Notes: generated from the letters alone by a model not told the origin. Shown: positions 20,550 through 31,446, numbered from the stretch's first letter. The stretch is DNA of 64,000 nucleotides from Endocalyx cinctus (GCA_001600455.1 BCKC01000014.1:1-64000), one strand, 5' to 3'. Made by a program: numbers and translations.

Positions 20550-21791
20550 ATGGGCAAAGACAAGTCGTCGACTAAGAAAATCCAGACGAAGAACAAAAAG
20601 GAAACGAAACCTCCGTCAGCGGCTATCGTATCGCCGCCTAATTGGCCAGTATTCAAGCCAACCTTACCAATTACCCAACTCGAATTTGAGGCTCCAGTAC
20701 CGGGGTTCGAGGATCAAATAGTTATATTGAGGAATTTCTGGCCAAGAAGTCTTTGTCAAAGTTACCTTTCTTTCCTGAAAACCCTACCTCTGACGACGAC
20801 GCCAGGCCGCCCGAAAAGAGGAGAAGCTACTCGGGTGAACGACCGATTTCAGGTCGACGATCCGGCTTTCTCTAGGCGATTATGGCTCGAAACGGGGCTG
20901 AGAGATGCGGTCCACCGGGAGCCTGTTAAACACCTATGGTAAGCTTATATATCTCTTTCACTACACCCCTGTCCCTGCATTATGCTAGAATGGCACACAC
21001 ACACCCAACATACATCTTTTATCTTTTCACGTGTACACAGTGATTGACCGCACAAATAGGGGAGGTCCCGTCGTAGGCATGAATCCGAACATCAGAGTGT
21101 ACCGGTACATACCAGGCCACTTCTTCGATGCGCACTGTACGTATGGACATTTTTCCCATTCTTAGTTGACTAGTAAATATCCATGGATCTACCATTTTGG
21201 GTTTGTTGCAGGAGTTTGGTGACGTTGCTGTTACTTTTAGCCCCGTGAACACGACATGTGGCTACGAGCGCCGAACTATTTTTTATTATAGGATGACATT
21301 TATGATCCCTGGTCATCTGAATCCTGAAACTTACTTTACTTACTACGTTCTTACCTGCATCTCGCGCTCACAACTTACATTAGACGACGACTCCAACCTT
21401 GTCACGGTAGCAAGCGAGGCCGAATCGCACCGCACCATTTCCGCCAAGACTACCTGGACAGCCCTCCTATACCTGGCCTCCGCCGCTGAAGGCTGTGCTG
21501 GCGGAGAGACAGTGTTTTATCCCCACGATCGAAAATCCGCAAAGGAGGAAATTGTCATAGCCCCCGAGACGGGAATGCTTCTTCTGCATAAACATGGAGA
21601 AGACTGTTTATTGGTAAGCCTCTTTTTTTTTTTCGTCTAGCATCTCCCCATCGACACCAACGTATACACCGATGCCCTCCTTTCCCACGCTCTGTGCTGA
21701 TCATCGCCGCGCCTACTAGCATGAGGGCCGAGAAGTCACCGCCGGGGAGAAATGGATCTTGAGATCAGATCTATGCGTGGAGAAAAACTAG
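20550..21791 (+). CDS. 2-oxoglutarate/Fe(II)-dependent oxygenase, prolyl 4-hydroxylase-like
   Basis: Four exons, 20550-20938, 21060-21136, 21384-21613 and 21720-21791, give 255 residues (278 if the ATG at 20481 is used). Members use iron and 2-oxoglutarate to hydroxylate a substrate; the substrate here is unknown. After a Lys-rich start (MGKDKSSTKK), the core reads RVYRYIPGHFFDAHYDDS, supplying the HxD iron ligands, and LLHEGREVTAGEKWILRSDL, supplying the distal His and the Lys that binds 2-oxoglutarate with the family spacing His-x9-Lys. All these residues appear only after splicing: the HxD spans the exon 2/3 joint and the distal His is the first codon of exon 4. Intron 2 (247 nt) is unusually long. 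There is no signal peptide, so it is likely cytosolic or nuclear. Confidence 0.85.
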
Positions 21792-23615
21792 TGTAAAGGA
21801 GATTATGCCTTTCTGCACTTTGTTAGCCGACCTGGCCTAACCTGGTTTAACACAACATGACATGCATTATCGTCCATCACCACACCCAATCGCATCTATG
21901 GGCTTTTGACAACATGTGCATATGGGTACTGTAGCCGGACCAACTCCCCCAACCAGGTCATCGGAACCACGAGAAAGAAAGGCTTTTACAAGGACATGGG
22001 CTGCAAAACAATGATATCGGCGCCACCATGTTATCACGATTACATTTAATATACACTTTGCGTCGTTATCACACCACTTATGCAAAAATCCTTCAAACCT
22101 TAGACCAATCCCACGCCGAGTGAAACATAGATTAAGCAGTCGAAGAAGGAGCTTGCATGATGCGCAATTTGAATTTAGGATCTACGACGCTATGGAGGGG
22201 AGGACTGAAAAGAAATAAAAAAGGAATTTACCAAATACCGGGTAACCAAGATCCCGCAATCGAGATCTTCCGCGCCTCGGAATAGCGACGCCCAGTTAGA
22301 GAGGCGCTTTTCTTGGTTATATATCCGAGTTATTCCCATGCCTTAGCTCGTCGTCAAGATTTTCAAATCTTACGATAAAAAGTGATCCAAAAATGTGACT
22401 CTGACGTAAATGCTGCATGTACAGTAAATTACCACTCTCCAACCCAAGACGCGCAGCTGTAACTCGGTGAAGGAATCGAGTCTGATTTAGTTTTAAATCG
22501 ATAGATATATGCATGCCATTCATAGCTTTACATGACTTTAGGCTTCAAGAGTCCTATCTCCGGCAAAGCCCTATTCTTGCTTCTTAAGAGGAGGGAAAAA
22601 AGAGAGAGACTGCACCCGAATAGAATTCGATTTCGGTATACTGCATACGGAACAAATCGGAAATTTCTTCCTCCCCTCCCTCCCTCCCTCCTCCCGTCCT
22701 TTCCTCCATACCTCTACGTCTCCTTAGTTTATTTTCGATACATACTGTGTAGATTGTATGTTCCAAGGTTTCCTGCATACTTGCTCGCTCACCTGACCGT
22801 TCGTGTTAATCTGAGACACTACGAAGTTATCGTCCAGTATCTACGCTGTGGACCCAACATTGAAGAGCTGTGCTTATTGGCTTAGAAGGTAAAGGAAAGT
22901 ATATTTTATCTGCGGCAAAGGGGTATAATGCCGAGCAATAATAGTAATAGTATCTTCTCCTATACAATTGACTAAGTAGAATTGGGAAAGGGGGTATAGA
23001 CCATGAAGTCTTCATGTTAATAATCACCGCCCTTTTCATTTTGCCCCATAAGCAATTCGTGATATATTATGTACGTAGAAACACAAAGCAAGATGAAAGG
23101 ATGTTGGGATGATCGAAATCATGTAGATGTAAAGCTTTCGAATCCGTAAGTTAATAGCTATGCTCTCAAAGAAATTAATATGGTGGTATATACAGTCAGA
23201 ACTGAGAACTCTGCTATGCGCCCATTTTGATATATCCCATCGCAAAGTAAAAAGGGGCACTCTATATCACCCATAATAATGCAAACGCCGTGAAACTCCC
23301 AGACTTATCAAGTAATGATTCTCACTTTTCCTCCGTATCTCTGCTGTACACATATTTTAATCGTCTGGCGTACTCGATTTTCGAAACCTGGAGATCTTGC
23401 GACTTCTTTTAAGGCAATTCGTGATAGCAAAATGAATGCTTTAGTGTGCCAACGCAACTGAGCATAACTCCCCTAACAAGGTAGAATAGACTTCTTCCTT
23501 GACAGTGAAGAATACCATATCGGATGATATCACGCTCCCACGATATAGGAGGCTGGTCTTCACCCGTACGATTGTTTTTCTCCCCCCGGTGAGGTTGTAA
23601 GATGCGGCTTGAAGT
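21792..23615. other. 1.8 kb convergent intergenic region, no gene
   Basis: This lies between the oxygenase and LRP1 3' ends. It includes a C/T-rich tract with tandem CCCT units at about 22672-22692. The longest plus-strand frame there has no recognisable content and is T/C-driven, so it is not called. Confidence 0.5.
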
Positions 23616-24442
23616 TCAGCCTAACGACTTCTTCTTCTTTTTCTTCTCCTTGCCGTCCTTCTGTTTCGATTCGTTCTTCGCCTTCTTTTCTTTCTTCTCT
23701 TTCTTCTTTTCCCTCTTTTCTCTCCTCTCCTTCTTCGCCTTGATCTTCTCCTCCTTATCAGACTTCTTCATCTTCTTAGGCGCAGGGGCGACGGCTTCTG
23801 CCGCCGCTTCGCTTTCCTCGCTGGAAGAGTCGTCGGACGAGCTGACGGCCTCTCCCGCCTTACGCTTGGCGCCGAGCTTCGAGGAAGTGGACGGCTCGGA
23901 CGCGCTGCTGCTTCCCGACTCATCCGACTTCTTCTTTTCGTTGAGCTGCGACTTCTTCAGCGCCGTCTTGGCCCGCTCGTTGGCGATCATCTCGCTCAGC
24001 CGCGTGTTGATCTCCTTGTTGTCGGCGAGGTCGGATCTTATGAACCGGATGGCGGCTTCCTTGTTGAGCGTCTGCTCGGGCTTCTGCGGAGGGTTCTCGA
24101 TCTTCTTGATCTTGTCGAAGTATTGGCGCACGCGCGTGAGCTCCTTGAATACCGGGTGGTCTTTTGCTTTGACGCCATTGAGTCGGAGCGACGCTATTAC
24201 GAATCATTTGGTAAGATATAATCGTTTATTTTAAATCAAGAAGAATATATGAACTTACCGAATAACATAGACTCAAGAGAATAAGTGACAAGAACATATA
24301 ATTTCGCCTTGTCTAGTAAAGGTAATTTGGAAGCTATATCGGCGATGGAGATGTTGTTCAGAAGAGGTTGTAAAGCCTCGTCGAGATTATCAATCTGTCC
24401 ATCGAGACGCTCAAGGTATGGTAAAATATCTGCTGGATCCAT
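23616..24442 (-). CDS. LRP1: Exosome cofactor Lrp1/Rrp47 (Sas10/C1D family)
   Basis: Two exons, 24442-24259 and 24193-23616, give 253 residues from the ATG of MDPADILPYLERLDGQID. An upstream in-frame GTG at 24472 is not used as a start here. C1D/Lrp1 partners Rrp6 in the nuclear exosome and helps 3' processing of rRNA, snRNA and snoRNA. The N-terminal Sas10/C1D domain is recognisable (LDEALQPLLNNIS, KAKLYVLVTYSLESMLFG, LTRVRQYFDKIKKIE, near residues 10-115). The C-terminus, as in other C1D proteins, is a long Lys/Glu tail (KKEKKEKKAK type) preceded by a Ser-rich stretch and is probably a nucleolar or RNA-binding region. Spacing to the next gene is divergent. Confidence 0.9.
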
Positions 24443-25024
24443 CTTTTCTATTACACCTTGTAGGTCAAGCACGATATTTTGTGCTTCAATATCAGAACAC
24501 TTTCTTCATGCGCAATTGGGGATGTGGGGGATTTTCAGTAAACTCGGAAAAATTTGGCGGTGTAAGAGTGCAGATACATCAGTATCGTTATCGCTATCGC
24601 TATCTGATTTATAGATTACCAATTCGACCAATCAAAGATCTGAGATTTGCTGACCATTAACCCAACTAGGTGATTGTTAACCCGCAATTAGTGGTGTTTA
24701 GTGTCTTAAAATATATGCAGGAAAAGTAAAGATGATAGACAGGGCAAAAAAAAAAATCTACTCAATATCGCCGTCATGATCACGACTCAAGCACCGTTGA
24801 ATTAATTTCCACCCCTCCCGACTTCTTTGTTATGCCAATGTATTATATTAATAGAGGGAAAACTTGATAGAATATTAATCGGTTTATCGGGCTTTACTTA
24901 ATCTATACTCGTCTATATAATTTTTTCTTCTTCTCTTCTTTTACCCTACCTGAATTATCCATTACGAGTTTAACGTCTGATAGGCTGGAGTTTCTCTCTC
25001 GATTCCTCCCTCTATCACCAATGA
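24443..25024. promoter_or_regulatory. Divergent promoter of LRP1 and the Cbs2-like gene
   Basis: It contains the TATCGT/TATCGC microrepeat at about 24582-24605 and an AT-rich core near 24840-24925. On the right, two overlapping tiny ATG frames begin at 25021 and 25026 just before the Cbs2-like open frame. Confidence 0.4.
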
Positions 25025-25096
25025 AATGAACTTTGTTTCTTAGAAAACCGAAGGAAATCTTACATCCTGTATTCAAACAACTTCAGACGACCGCTC

Positions 25097-26659
25097 TTGC
25101 GGATCACAGAGCGAATATGTCGCAGATCTCCTACATGGCTCCACGATAACATCTTTGCCGGCCGGGGGGCCTCTCAACACCGCTCTACCGCGGCTTTCGC
25201 CGCCATTCAGTCCAACTCTTCGCGCCGTGGCGGCTTTCGTCTCGATCCTCCATCGACTCCGCGTCCTCCTACTGTACCATCACAACCTCATCCGTTTTAC
25301 GAACGGCCACCTCCAATAAGGAAATACCCTCATCAACCTACCCCTCAACCCGTAGAGGCCGGCGAAACGCTCCCCGAAGAGGCACTGGGGAGCGATACGG
25401 CGTTAGAGCGACCATTACGGACCGTCAAAGTCTCTCCTCAGTTTCACATATTAGGTTTTACTCAGGAAGCGAGATTCCTGTGCCATGAACTGGCCGGTCA
25501 ACCAGACTTGCCACCGCCGAAGCTTATCACTCATTACAGTAGAGTTGAGTCGAAGTGGGGAGAGGAAGGGAGGTCTATCAAAGTGTACAACGACATGCGA
25601 CAAAAATTATTCAGTGAGACTGGGGGAAAGATATCTTCTCGTGAAATACCCAGACCTGAAAACATATGGAACCGTCCTGTTCGGCCCAGTTACGATGGCG
25701 AACCCAAACCAGATTACATCCACAATCTCATAATCAGCACAGCTTCTTGGGCCGTTGTCGCTTCTCTCAAAATTTTACGTTCTCGCATTAATCATCGTAC
25801 TACTATCTGCATAATTCACGACGGCCTGGGTATCATGGAGGCCTTAAACCAAAAAGTCTTCCCCGACCCGATGTCAAGGCCAAATTATATATTAGCACAT
25901 TCTACGTACTGCTTCCAGAGTTTCAAGGATCTCGATTACACTACCAAGCTCGTGCGGCCGGGTCGACTTCTTTTGCATGCCGTGCCGCGAGAGGATGGCT
26001 TGGAATTCGGCGGCGTAAGCTCTCGGTACCTCCAGGAGCAGCGGGCCAATCATTTCATACGTCACCTCACCAAAATGTTCAAGACGGATTATCTCATGGC
26101 TCAGGCGCTGCCTTGGCAGGAGTTTCTCCGTCGTAAGCTGTTCTACATGACGTCCACCGCGCTGGCCGACAGCCTCTCGGTCGTGCTCGGGTGTCGATAC
26201 CCCCGGATATGGAAGGATCACCACGGGTTTCTGATGTGGATGCGCTTGTGCGACGAGACGATCGAGATCATCAGCGCCTTCCCCGAGTTCCGGGACCATC
26301 CGGAAATCATCGCGCAGTTTCAGTCGTGGCCCTGGACCAAGAGGCTGCAGAACCGGCTGCTGAGCAGCAGCAAGGAGTACAGCCCGTGGGTCTCGACGAT
26401 CCGCCACGGCCTCACCAGCCCGGTCGCGTATTTCAACGGCTACTTCGTCAACCGGGCCCAGGAGTCCGGCGTCAACCACAAGAACCACACCCTGATCCTC
26501 CAGGCGGTCCGGGCCAAGACGAGAGCTAGGAGGAACGAGCTGAAGGACGACGTACCCCTCGATTTCTCCCCTTACATGACGGACGAGGAACCTATAGCAG
26601 GTCACCCGCGGGACGAGTCCTTAGAAAATAGGACTCACCTGGAGGATAATGATTTTTAA
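25097..26659 (+). CDS. Mitochondrial Cbs2-like / ketopantoate reductase (PanE/ApbA)-fold protein, start unresolved
   Basis: One open frame of about 520 residues. It resembles fungal Cbs2-type proteins (yeast Cbs2 is a translational activator of cytochrome b mRNA) that share the PanE/ApbA fold. Visible PanE-like blocks are a Rossmann-type strand-turn (VSPQFHILGFTQEARFL, about residue 110), a middle part NLIISTASWAVVASLKIL with IIHDGLGIMEALNQKVFPD, and a helical C-terminal domain. The N-terminus is Arg/Ser-rich without acids, like a mitochondrial presequence. No in-frame ATG exists near the 5' end: the frame is open back to 25025, and the coordinate given starts at a TTG. Either an upstream exon (an acceptor-like TTTCTTAG ends at 25043) or a non-AUG start is needed. 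Enzymatic reductase activity is doubtful; the family assignment is tentative. Confidence 0.75.
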   Translation: MRITERICRRSPTWLHDNIFAGRGASQHRSTAAFAAIQSNSSRRGGFRLDPPSTPRPPTVPSQPHPFYERPPPIRKYPHQPTPQPVEAGETLPEEALGSDTALERPLRTVKVSPQFHILGFTQEARFLCHELAGQPDLPPPKLITHYSRVESKWGEEGRSIKVYNDMRQKLFSETGGKISSREIPRPENIWNRPVRPSYDGEPKPDYIHNLIISTASWAVVASLKILRSRINHRTTICIIHDGLGIMEALNQKVFPDPMSRPNYILAHSTYCFQSFKDLDYTTKLVRPGRLLLHAVPREDGLEFGGVSSRYLQEQRANHFIRHLTKMFKTDYLMAQALPWQEFLRRKLFYMTSTALADSLSVVLGCRYPRIWKDHHGFLMWMRLCDETIEIISAFPEFRDHPEIIAQFQSWPWTKRLQNRLLSSSKEYSPWVSTIRHGLTSPVAYFNGYFVNRAQESGVNHKNHTLILQAVRAKTRARRNELKDDVPLDFSPYMTDEEPIAGHPRDESLENRTHLEDNDF

Positions 26660-27607
26660 TCTGATATGTTTTGGTGATCGTTACTCTCCGCTTAAAAAAA
26701 AGTTTAACCGGAGAGAAATAGAAAAGAACACGGAAAAAAAAAGTTACGAAATGAACACATTGTATATGTATATATAGACATAAAAGGGTTTGATCAAGCT
26801 GATAAACTGTACAACCCCCTTTTTTTTTTCTTTTTTCTTCTCGGGTGCCATAGTTCATACATTTTGGTATCTCGATATAGACCCACTCATCTATTACGAA
26901 ATGTATATTCTTGTTAGACATATTCACTAGATATATGCGCCAGGGCAAGTTAGAGTCTCTGGTATATATATTGAAAGTTATAAAAAAAAGTTTAGAATAC
27001 ACATCTAGGGATGTGTTTATGAATCGAGTTTGGCACGAGGGGGTAGATATGATAAATGTTTACGACCTCACCGCTTCATTCACACGATTGTCCAGGAAGC
27101 TCTTGCTCAGACGTCTTGCTTGGACGGGACGACGTAGAAGTCTATATCTAGGTAGCAATGGAGACATAACGTAGATATTTCAAGCGGTACCCCTTTACGT
27201 AGGTAGGTCTTTTAAATAGGCCTGAGATCTTAACTCTAGCTAGATGCTTGATGGGCGCAAGAGTATAAATAATGAATTAGGACCACGTTCACCATCAAAG
27301 TCAAAAAAAGAGAAGATGATTGTTGACATATATATTTATATTGTCTTCAGCAAGTAGAGTGAGGAAGTACTACTAGGTCTCTTTTTTTTTTTTTTTCTTG
27401 TTTTTCGTTTTATTTTATAACCCGAAAAGAAGCAGAAAAGAGGAGGAAAGAATTTTTTGTTTTTTTTTTTTGTTTATACACAGAGTTCTTCTTCCAATAT
27501 ATCGTCATCTCCTTTCTTCCTTTCATGCACATTTCTCCGAGAGAAATTCGTTACGTCCACAACACGCACACACACCCCCACAACAGGTGTATCTCTGCAA
27601 CTCTCTC
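26660..27607. other. Convergent intergenic region, no gene
   Basis: This lies between the Cbs2-like and MIX17 3' ends and is rich in homopolymer runs (26820-26830 and 27381-27396). A minus-strand frame at 26592-27002 runs into the Cbs2-like gene and has low-quality content, so it is not called. Confidence 0.5.
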
Positions 27608-28117
27608 TTAGTATTGGCTAGCAGCGGCCTGGCAAGCCTTAAGCTGATCCAAGTACCATCCGCAGATCTGCATGTTTCCCTGGTTATCATCCATGCACCG
27701 GGTGAAGTTCTGCGTCGCGCCGGCGCAGTTGTTGTACTGCTGCTGGTTCTGCTGGGGCTGAGCGGCCGCCTGAGGGGAAGCCTCGGCCGGGGCGGAAGAG
27801 CCGCCGCTGAACATGCCGCCGATGGCGTGACCGATCGAAGAGCCTACCGCTACACCACTATTTATTTTGTTAGTTTATTTTTTTTTTTGGTAAAATAGGA
27901 GGGGGGGGGGGAGAAAAACAAACGCTGCTGTGCTGGCCATCTGGCCGAAAAGTCCAGGTCCCTGCGATTGCGCGGCCTGCGCCGGAGGGGCGGGTGCGTG
28001 CTGCTGCTGCTGGGCGGGCGCGTACGTCGCGGCCGGTCGGGACTGCTGGGCGGGAGCGCTGCGCGAGGGGACGGTAGGACGGGCGGCGGGGCGGCCGGCG
28101 GATCGTTGACGAGGCAT
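27608..28117 (-). CDS. MIX17: Twin CX9C protein MIX17 / CHCHD2-CHCHD10 homologue
   Basis: Two exons, 28117-27924 and 27857-27608, give 147 residues. This family lives in the mitochondrial intermembrane space and is imported by the Mia40 disulfide relay; it supports respiration and cristae. The basic start MPRQRSAGRPAARPTVPSR is followed by a Pro/Ala/Gln linker, then the hallmark Gly/Ala hydrophobic helix MASTAAGVAVGSSIGHAIGG, and a CHCH domain with two exact CX9C motifs (CAGATQNFTRC and CGWYLDQLKAC). The intron (66 nt) uses the less usual donor GTTTGT. It is divergent from COQ4, another mitochondrial gene, across about 2 kb. Confidence 0.95.
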
Positions 28118-28806
28118 CTTGTATGAAGTTTTTTTTTTTTTTTTTTTGTCTGTCTGTTTATGGTGTTTGGTGAGTATATTATTCAAATTTTCGACCTTGT
28201 TTCGAAAGTAACTCAAAGAGTAAAGCGGATAGAAGTCTTTTTCTTTTTGTTCTTTCGGTTTATATATATGGGGAGAGTTCTTTTGTTGTCGTACCTTTTG
28301 AAGTAGACGAGTTTAGGGGTCGTGAAGTTGAAGGGAGGTAAAATAGAAGAAGTTGTCGTTGATGGATGGTGAAAGTATCGCTTTCGGAGGGTGGAAGGAA
28401 AAAGAATTGAAGCTCGGCTTTAAGAAATGACAAGAGTAAGAAAAAAAAGAAATGGGTCCTTATTGGTGGTTAATAATTCCGAGAGGGAATTAACCAATCA
28501 AATTACACGTTTTTAACATAGCTTTACTAAATGGAAGTATCGGTGTGTTTAAGGGTCCGATGTATCTCGATGTACCTACAAATAATGGCAGCTGTCAGTT
28601 GTAGGCCTAATTTAGTGTATTTAGTCCAAAGTTTTGAATATCTCTCGAAGATTCTGATGACTCTTAATTCCAGGTTCCAAGGTTCCTTCTCCTTCATGTG
28701 ACATTGTGAGTTATTGAGGTCCTGTCACCAACTCATCGTCAGTGTTGATGCTTTTACCAAGTACTTCTTCCCCGCCTTATGTTATGTCACACCAAGATTC
28801 GATATC

Positions 28807-29229
28807 TCAGGGGTATATCCAATATCTGGGCATTCTGGGGTCAACACTCCGCTTCTTCCAGTCCCTCCCGATATAGATATCAGGAACCTTTTGCAGCCAT
28901 TGTGGATGAATGTTCTGTCTTAGAATATATAATTCGCTCAAGTAGTGTCTCATAAACTCGTAAAAATACAGGCCCGACTTTATTTTAAATTTCAAGCTCG
29001 AAAGGTCAACTGATAGGTAAAAGGCATTACAAGGTCCAATATACCATGGTGATCCAAGTTGTGCGGCGGAACCTAGAGTGTAAGTAGAGAGGGCCTGACG
29101 ATACGGCTTCAGAATGAGGAACTTGTAGTTTGGCAGGCTACACATCATATAACGGAGAGATAAGGGCGGAATGCCATATCGATATAGCTTCAGCTTTCCT
29201 CCCTGGAGTTGAATTAAAATAGACGACAT
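28807..29229 (-). CDS. Orphan open frame, 140 codons, doubtful
   Basis: It starts with ATG at 29229 and ends at 28807. The translation is Leu/Tyr-rich with a realistic amino-acid mix (for example WYIGPCNAFYLSVDLSSL and PQWLQKVPDIYIGRDW) and no low-complexity bias, which is unusual for a chance frame here. No family is recognised and there are no flanking splice signals that I trust. It may be a young or degraded gene, or chance. Confidence 0.25.
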   Translation of the reverse strand: MSSILIQLQGGKLKLYRYGIPPLSLRYMMCSLPNYKFLILKPYRQALSTYTLGSAAQLGSPWYIGPCNAFYLSVDLSSLKFKIKSGLYFYEFMRHYLSELYILRQNIHPQWLQKVPDIYIGRDWKKRSVDPRMPRYWIYP

Positions 29230-29560
29230 GCCCTATGTTACGAGAAATCCATACTTCGAGATTACTAACCTAGCTCTCTCGAGACTTTGAAAACCTAAGC
29301 GTGTATCTCTTAAGGTCGAGATAGATATCAGATTTGTTCTTTGAAATTATTATATGCCTGTTTATATTCATAGCCACTCACCACTCAGCCATGTTCTGCA
29401 TTCTAGATAGGTTTAGGGAGGGATACATGATATGTATGCATCTTGGTGTCAGTGCCTATCCTTAAGCTCTCTATCTTATCGGACCCCTCTGCCCTTGTGG
29501 GCACTTTTTACAGTAGTGTACTGCACTGTAAGTGTACTGTACTGTACAAGCCTGACAAGC

Positions 29561-29859
29561 TACGGAGGTCCACTTCAAAAGTTCTGACCATAGTAACTTC
29601 GTTTAATTATATTAAACCCTATCTTTTTATCCTTGGCATATTCATTTGGAAAGGGTAATTATATATAGAGGTAAGCTTTATTTTATCGTTAGTGCTTATA
29701 CTTTCACTCAAGCCCTTAAAAATATAACCCTTTTAGCACTTATTTTTAATGCATAGACCAAGTCCCAGGGTTAGGGTTAAATATGTAATAATAAGAAGTA
29801 TGGTATAATGCAACTATACGAGGATAGTATGGACAAAACTTTTGAAGTGGACCTCCGTA
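29561..29859. mobile_element. MITE-like element with inverted terminal repeats and TA flanks
   Basis: The left end begins CGGAGGTCCACTTC at 29563 and the right end is its reverse complement, finishing at 29857. Reading outward-in, the first 21 bases match perfectly and about 34 bases match with three mismatches. Both ends are flanked by TA (29561-29562 and 29858-29859), the target duplication used by Tc1/mariner-type elements. The 295-bp body is AT-rich and has no coding capacity, so it would be a non-autonomous copy. No matching transposase or second copy is present in this window, so the family is unnamed. Confidence 0.85.
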
Positions 29860-30093
29860 CTGCAGCTATGTGATAGCTCGCATCTATTCTCATCCCACCA
29901 TCATTCGATCGAATAAAATATCCTTTGATAAATCATTCAATTGAATGGCCTACTAGAATTCAATCTTAATAAAACTTCTTATACTAAGAAATATATTTCA
30001 TGTGTCTTTAAATTCATATTAATACTTTTGAAAAGTCCTGAAGTCAGTCTCCTGTTTTACAGGGCACAACTTTTTTTTTTTTTGTTTCTAAAA

Positions 30094-31050
30094 ATGAAAG
30101 CTCTTAAATCCAGCCGGTTCCGTCCGGCCTGGTCGAACTTCCCGCGAAATCACCACACGCATACGCAAGCAGCAGTAGGAACATGCCTCCTCCAGACCTC
30201 CAACCACCCCTCCCGCTCACCCACGTCCCCTTCCTCGCTCGCCAATAATACCAATACCCGTAAACCCTTCTCGGTCCTCAACCGGCCCCCGCCCCTTTAC
30301 CCAGGGCACGTGCCCCTAACGCGCCTCGAGCGCGCCGCCCTCGCCATCGGCTCCGGCGTGACCTGCTTCTTCGACCCCTACCGGCACGACCTCGTCGCGG
30401 CCCTCGGCGAGGCGACCTCGACGCCCTACTTCCTCGAACGTTTACGGCGCGCCATGCTCTCCTCCCCCGTCGGCCGGCGCATCCTCCGAGACCGGCCCGT
30501 CCTCAACTCGCGCACCCTCGACGTGCCCCGCCTGCGCGCCTTGCCGCCGGGCTCCGTCGGCGCCACGTACGCCGCTTGGTTGGACCGCGAGGGCGTCTCG
30601 CCCGATACGCGCTCGCCGGTCCGGTACGTCGACTCGGAGGAGTGCGCTTACGTCATGCAGAGGTATAGGGAGAGTCACGATTTCTACCACGCCCTGACGG
30701 GGTTGCCGATCGTGCGCGAGGGCGAGGTCGCGCTGAAGGCGTTCGAGTTCGCTAATACTTTGCTGCCTATGACGGGTCTGTCGGTCTTGGCCGTCGCGAC
30801 GATGAAGAAGGCGGAGCGGAGAAGGTTTTGGTCCGTTTACGGCCCCTGGGCCGTCCGGAACGGCTTGAGGAGCGAGGAGGTTATTAACGTGTACTGGGAG
30901 GAGGAGATGGAGACGGATGTGAACGAGTTGAGAGCGAGGTTGGGCATAGAGCCGCCCCCGGATATGAGGGAGATTAGGAAGAAGGAACGCGCTGAAAGGA
31001 AGGCCGCCGCCGCTGCGAAGGCTGCAGCTGGTGGTGGACCCTCGAGCTGA
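30094..31050 (+). CDS. COQ4: Ubiquinone biosynthesis protein COQ4
   Basis: A single exon of 318 residues. COQ4 sits on the matrix face of the mitochondrial inner membrane in the coenzyme Q synthome and has been linked to C1 decarboxylation/hydroxylation of the quinone ring. The start is the ATG at 30094; the longer open frame to 29941 begins with TTG and is not used. The first 60 residues are Arg/Ser/Thr-rich (mitochondrial targeting). The core has [29 protein letters not shown], and the zinc-ligand motif HDxxH-x11-E is intact as HDFYH (195-199) with Glu211. [19 protein letters not shown] and the Ala/Lys-rich end follow. GC is high through the core, more so than its flanks. Confidence 0.97.
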   Translation: MKALKSSRFRPAWSNFPRNHHTHTQAAVGTCLLQTSNHPSRSPTSPSSLANNTNTRKPFSVLNRPPPLYPGHVPLTRLERAALAIGSGVTCFFDPYRHDLVAALGEATSTPYFLERLRRAMLSSPVGRRILRDRPVLNSRTLDVPRLRALPPGSVGATYAAWLDREGVSPDTRSPVRYVDSEECAYVMQRYRESHDFYHALTGLPIVREGEVALKAFEFANTLLPMTGLSVLAVATMKKAERRRFWSVYGPWAVRNGLRSEEVINVYWEEEMETDVNELRARLGIEPPPDMREIRKKERAERKAAAAAKAAAGGGPSS

Positions 31051-31446
31051 AAGAGAGATAGGTAACTAGTAAGGATGACCGAAGTTGTATATACGTAACT
31101 TGTACATTTACCCTGTAAATATTTGTAACGACATCGCATAAAAAGGTAAGGAGGTAGAAAAAAAAAAGTATATTCCCTCTTTTTTTTTGACTTATTTAAA
31201 ATAACCAGGCGTACCGCCGGAGGAATAGAATAAAGAATGATAACGCCCCAGGACTCCATACCATGCCGTATCACTTCATGTCATTACACCCCTCTGTTTT
31301 ATTTTTCTCCTTCTGGTATATATCCCCACGCCCTCTCGTATTTCCCACTTATTTTCAGTCTCCCTCCTCCCTCCTTTTCTCGACGAAAAAGCAACAAAAC
31401 CGCCAGAATCCAAAAGACAGAAGAAGAAAACGCAAGGATAGAGAAT
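31051..31446. other. Convergent 3' flanks of COQ4 and PDCD5
   Basis: About 400 bp, C/T-rich in the middle, no gene. The A9 and T9 runs near 31158-31188 fit 3' end regions. Confidence 0.5.

Larger units (their letters stand above)
28118..30093. other. 2 kb divergent region between MIX17 and COQ4
   Basis: It contains a T18 run at 28130-28147 in the MIX17 leader, an isolated 140-codon open frame (28807-29229), a MITE-like element (29561-29859) and AT-rich COQ4 upstream DNA ending in a T-run just before the COQ4 ATG. Confidence 0.6.

Noticed and set aside
22532..22885. 117-codon plus-strand frame
   Set aside because: It depends on a CCCT-type tract; translation is Pro/Leu/Tyr low complexity with no motif.
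23602..24234. 210-codon Phe/Ser/Leu frame opposite LRP1
   Set aside because: Shadow of the Lys/Glu-rich LRP1 tail. The minus-strand reading matches the C1D family.
25892..26605. 237-codon minus-strand frame
   Set aside because: Antisense to the Cbs2-like gene, whose plus-strand frame is longer and family-like.
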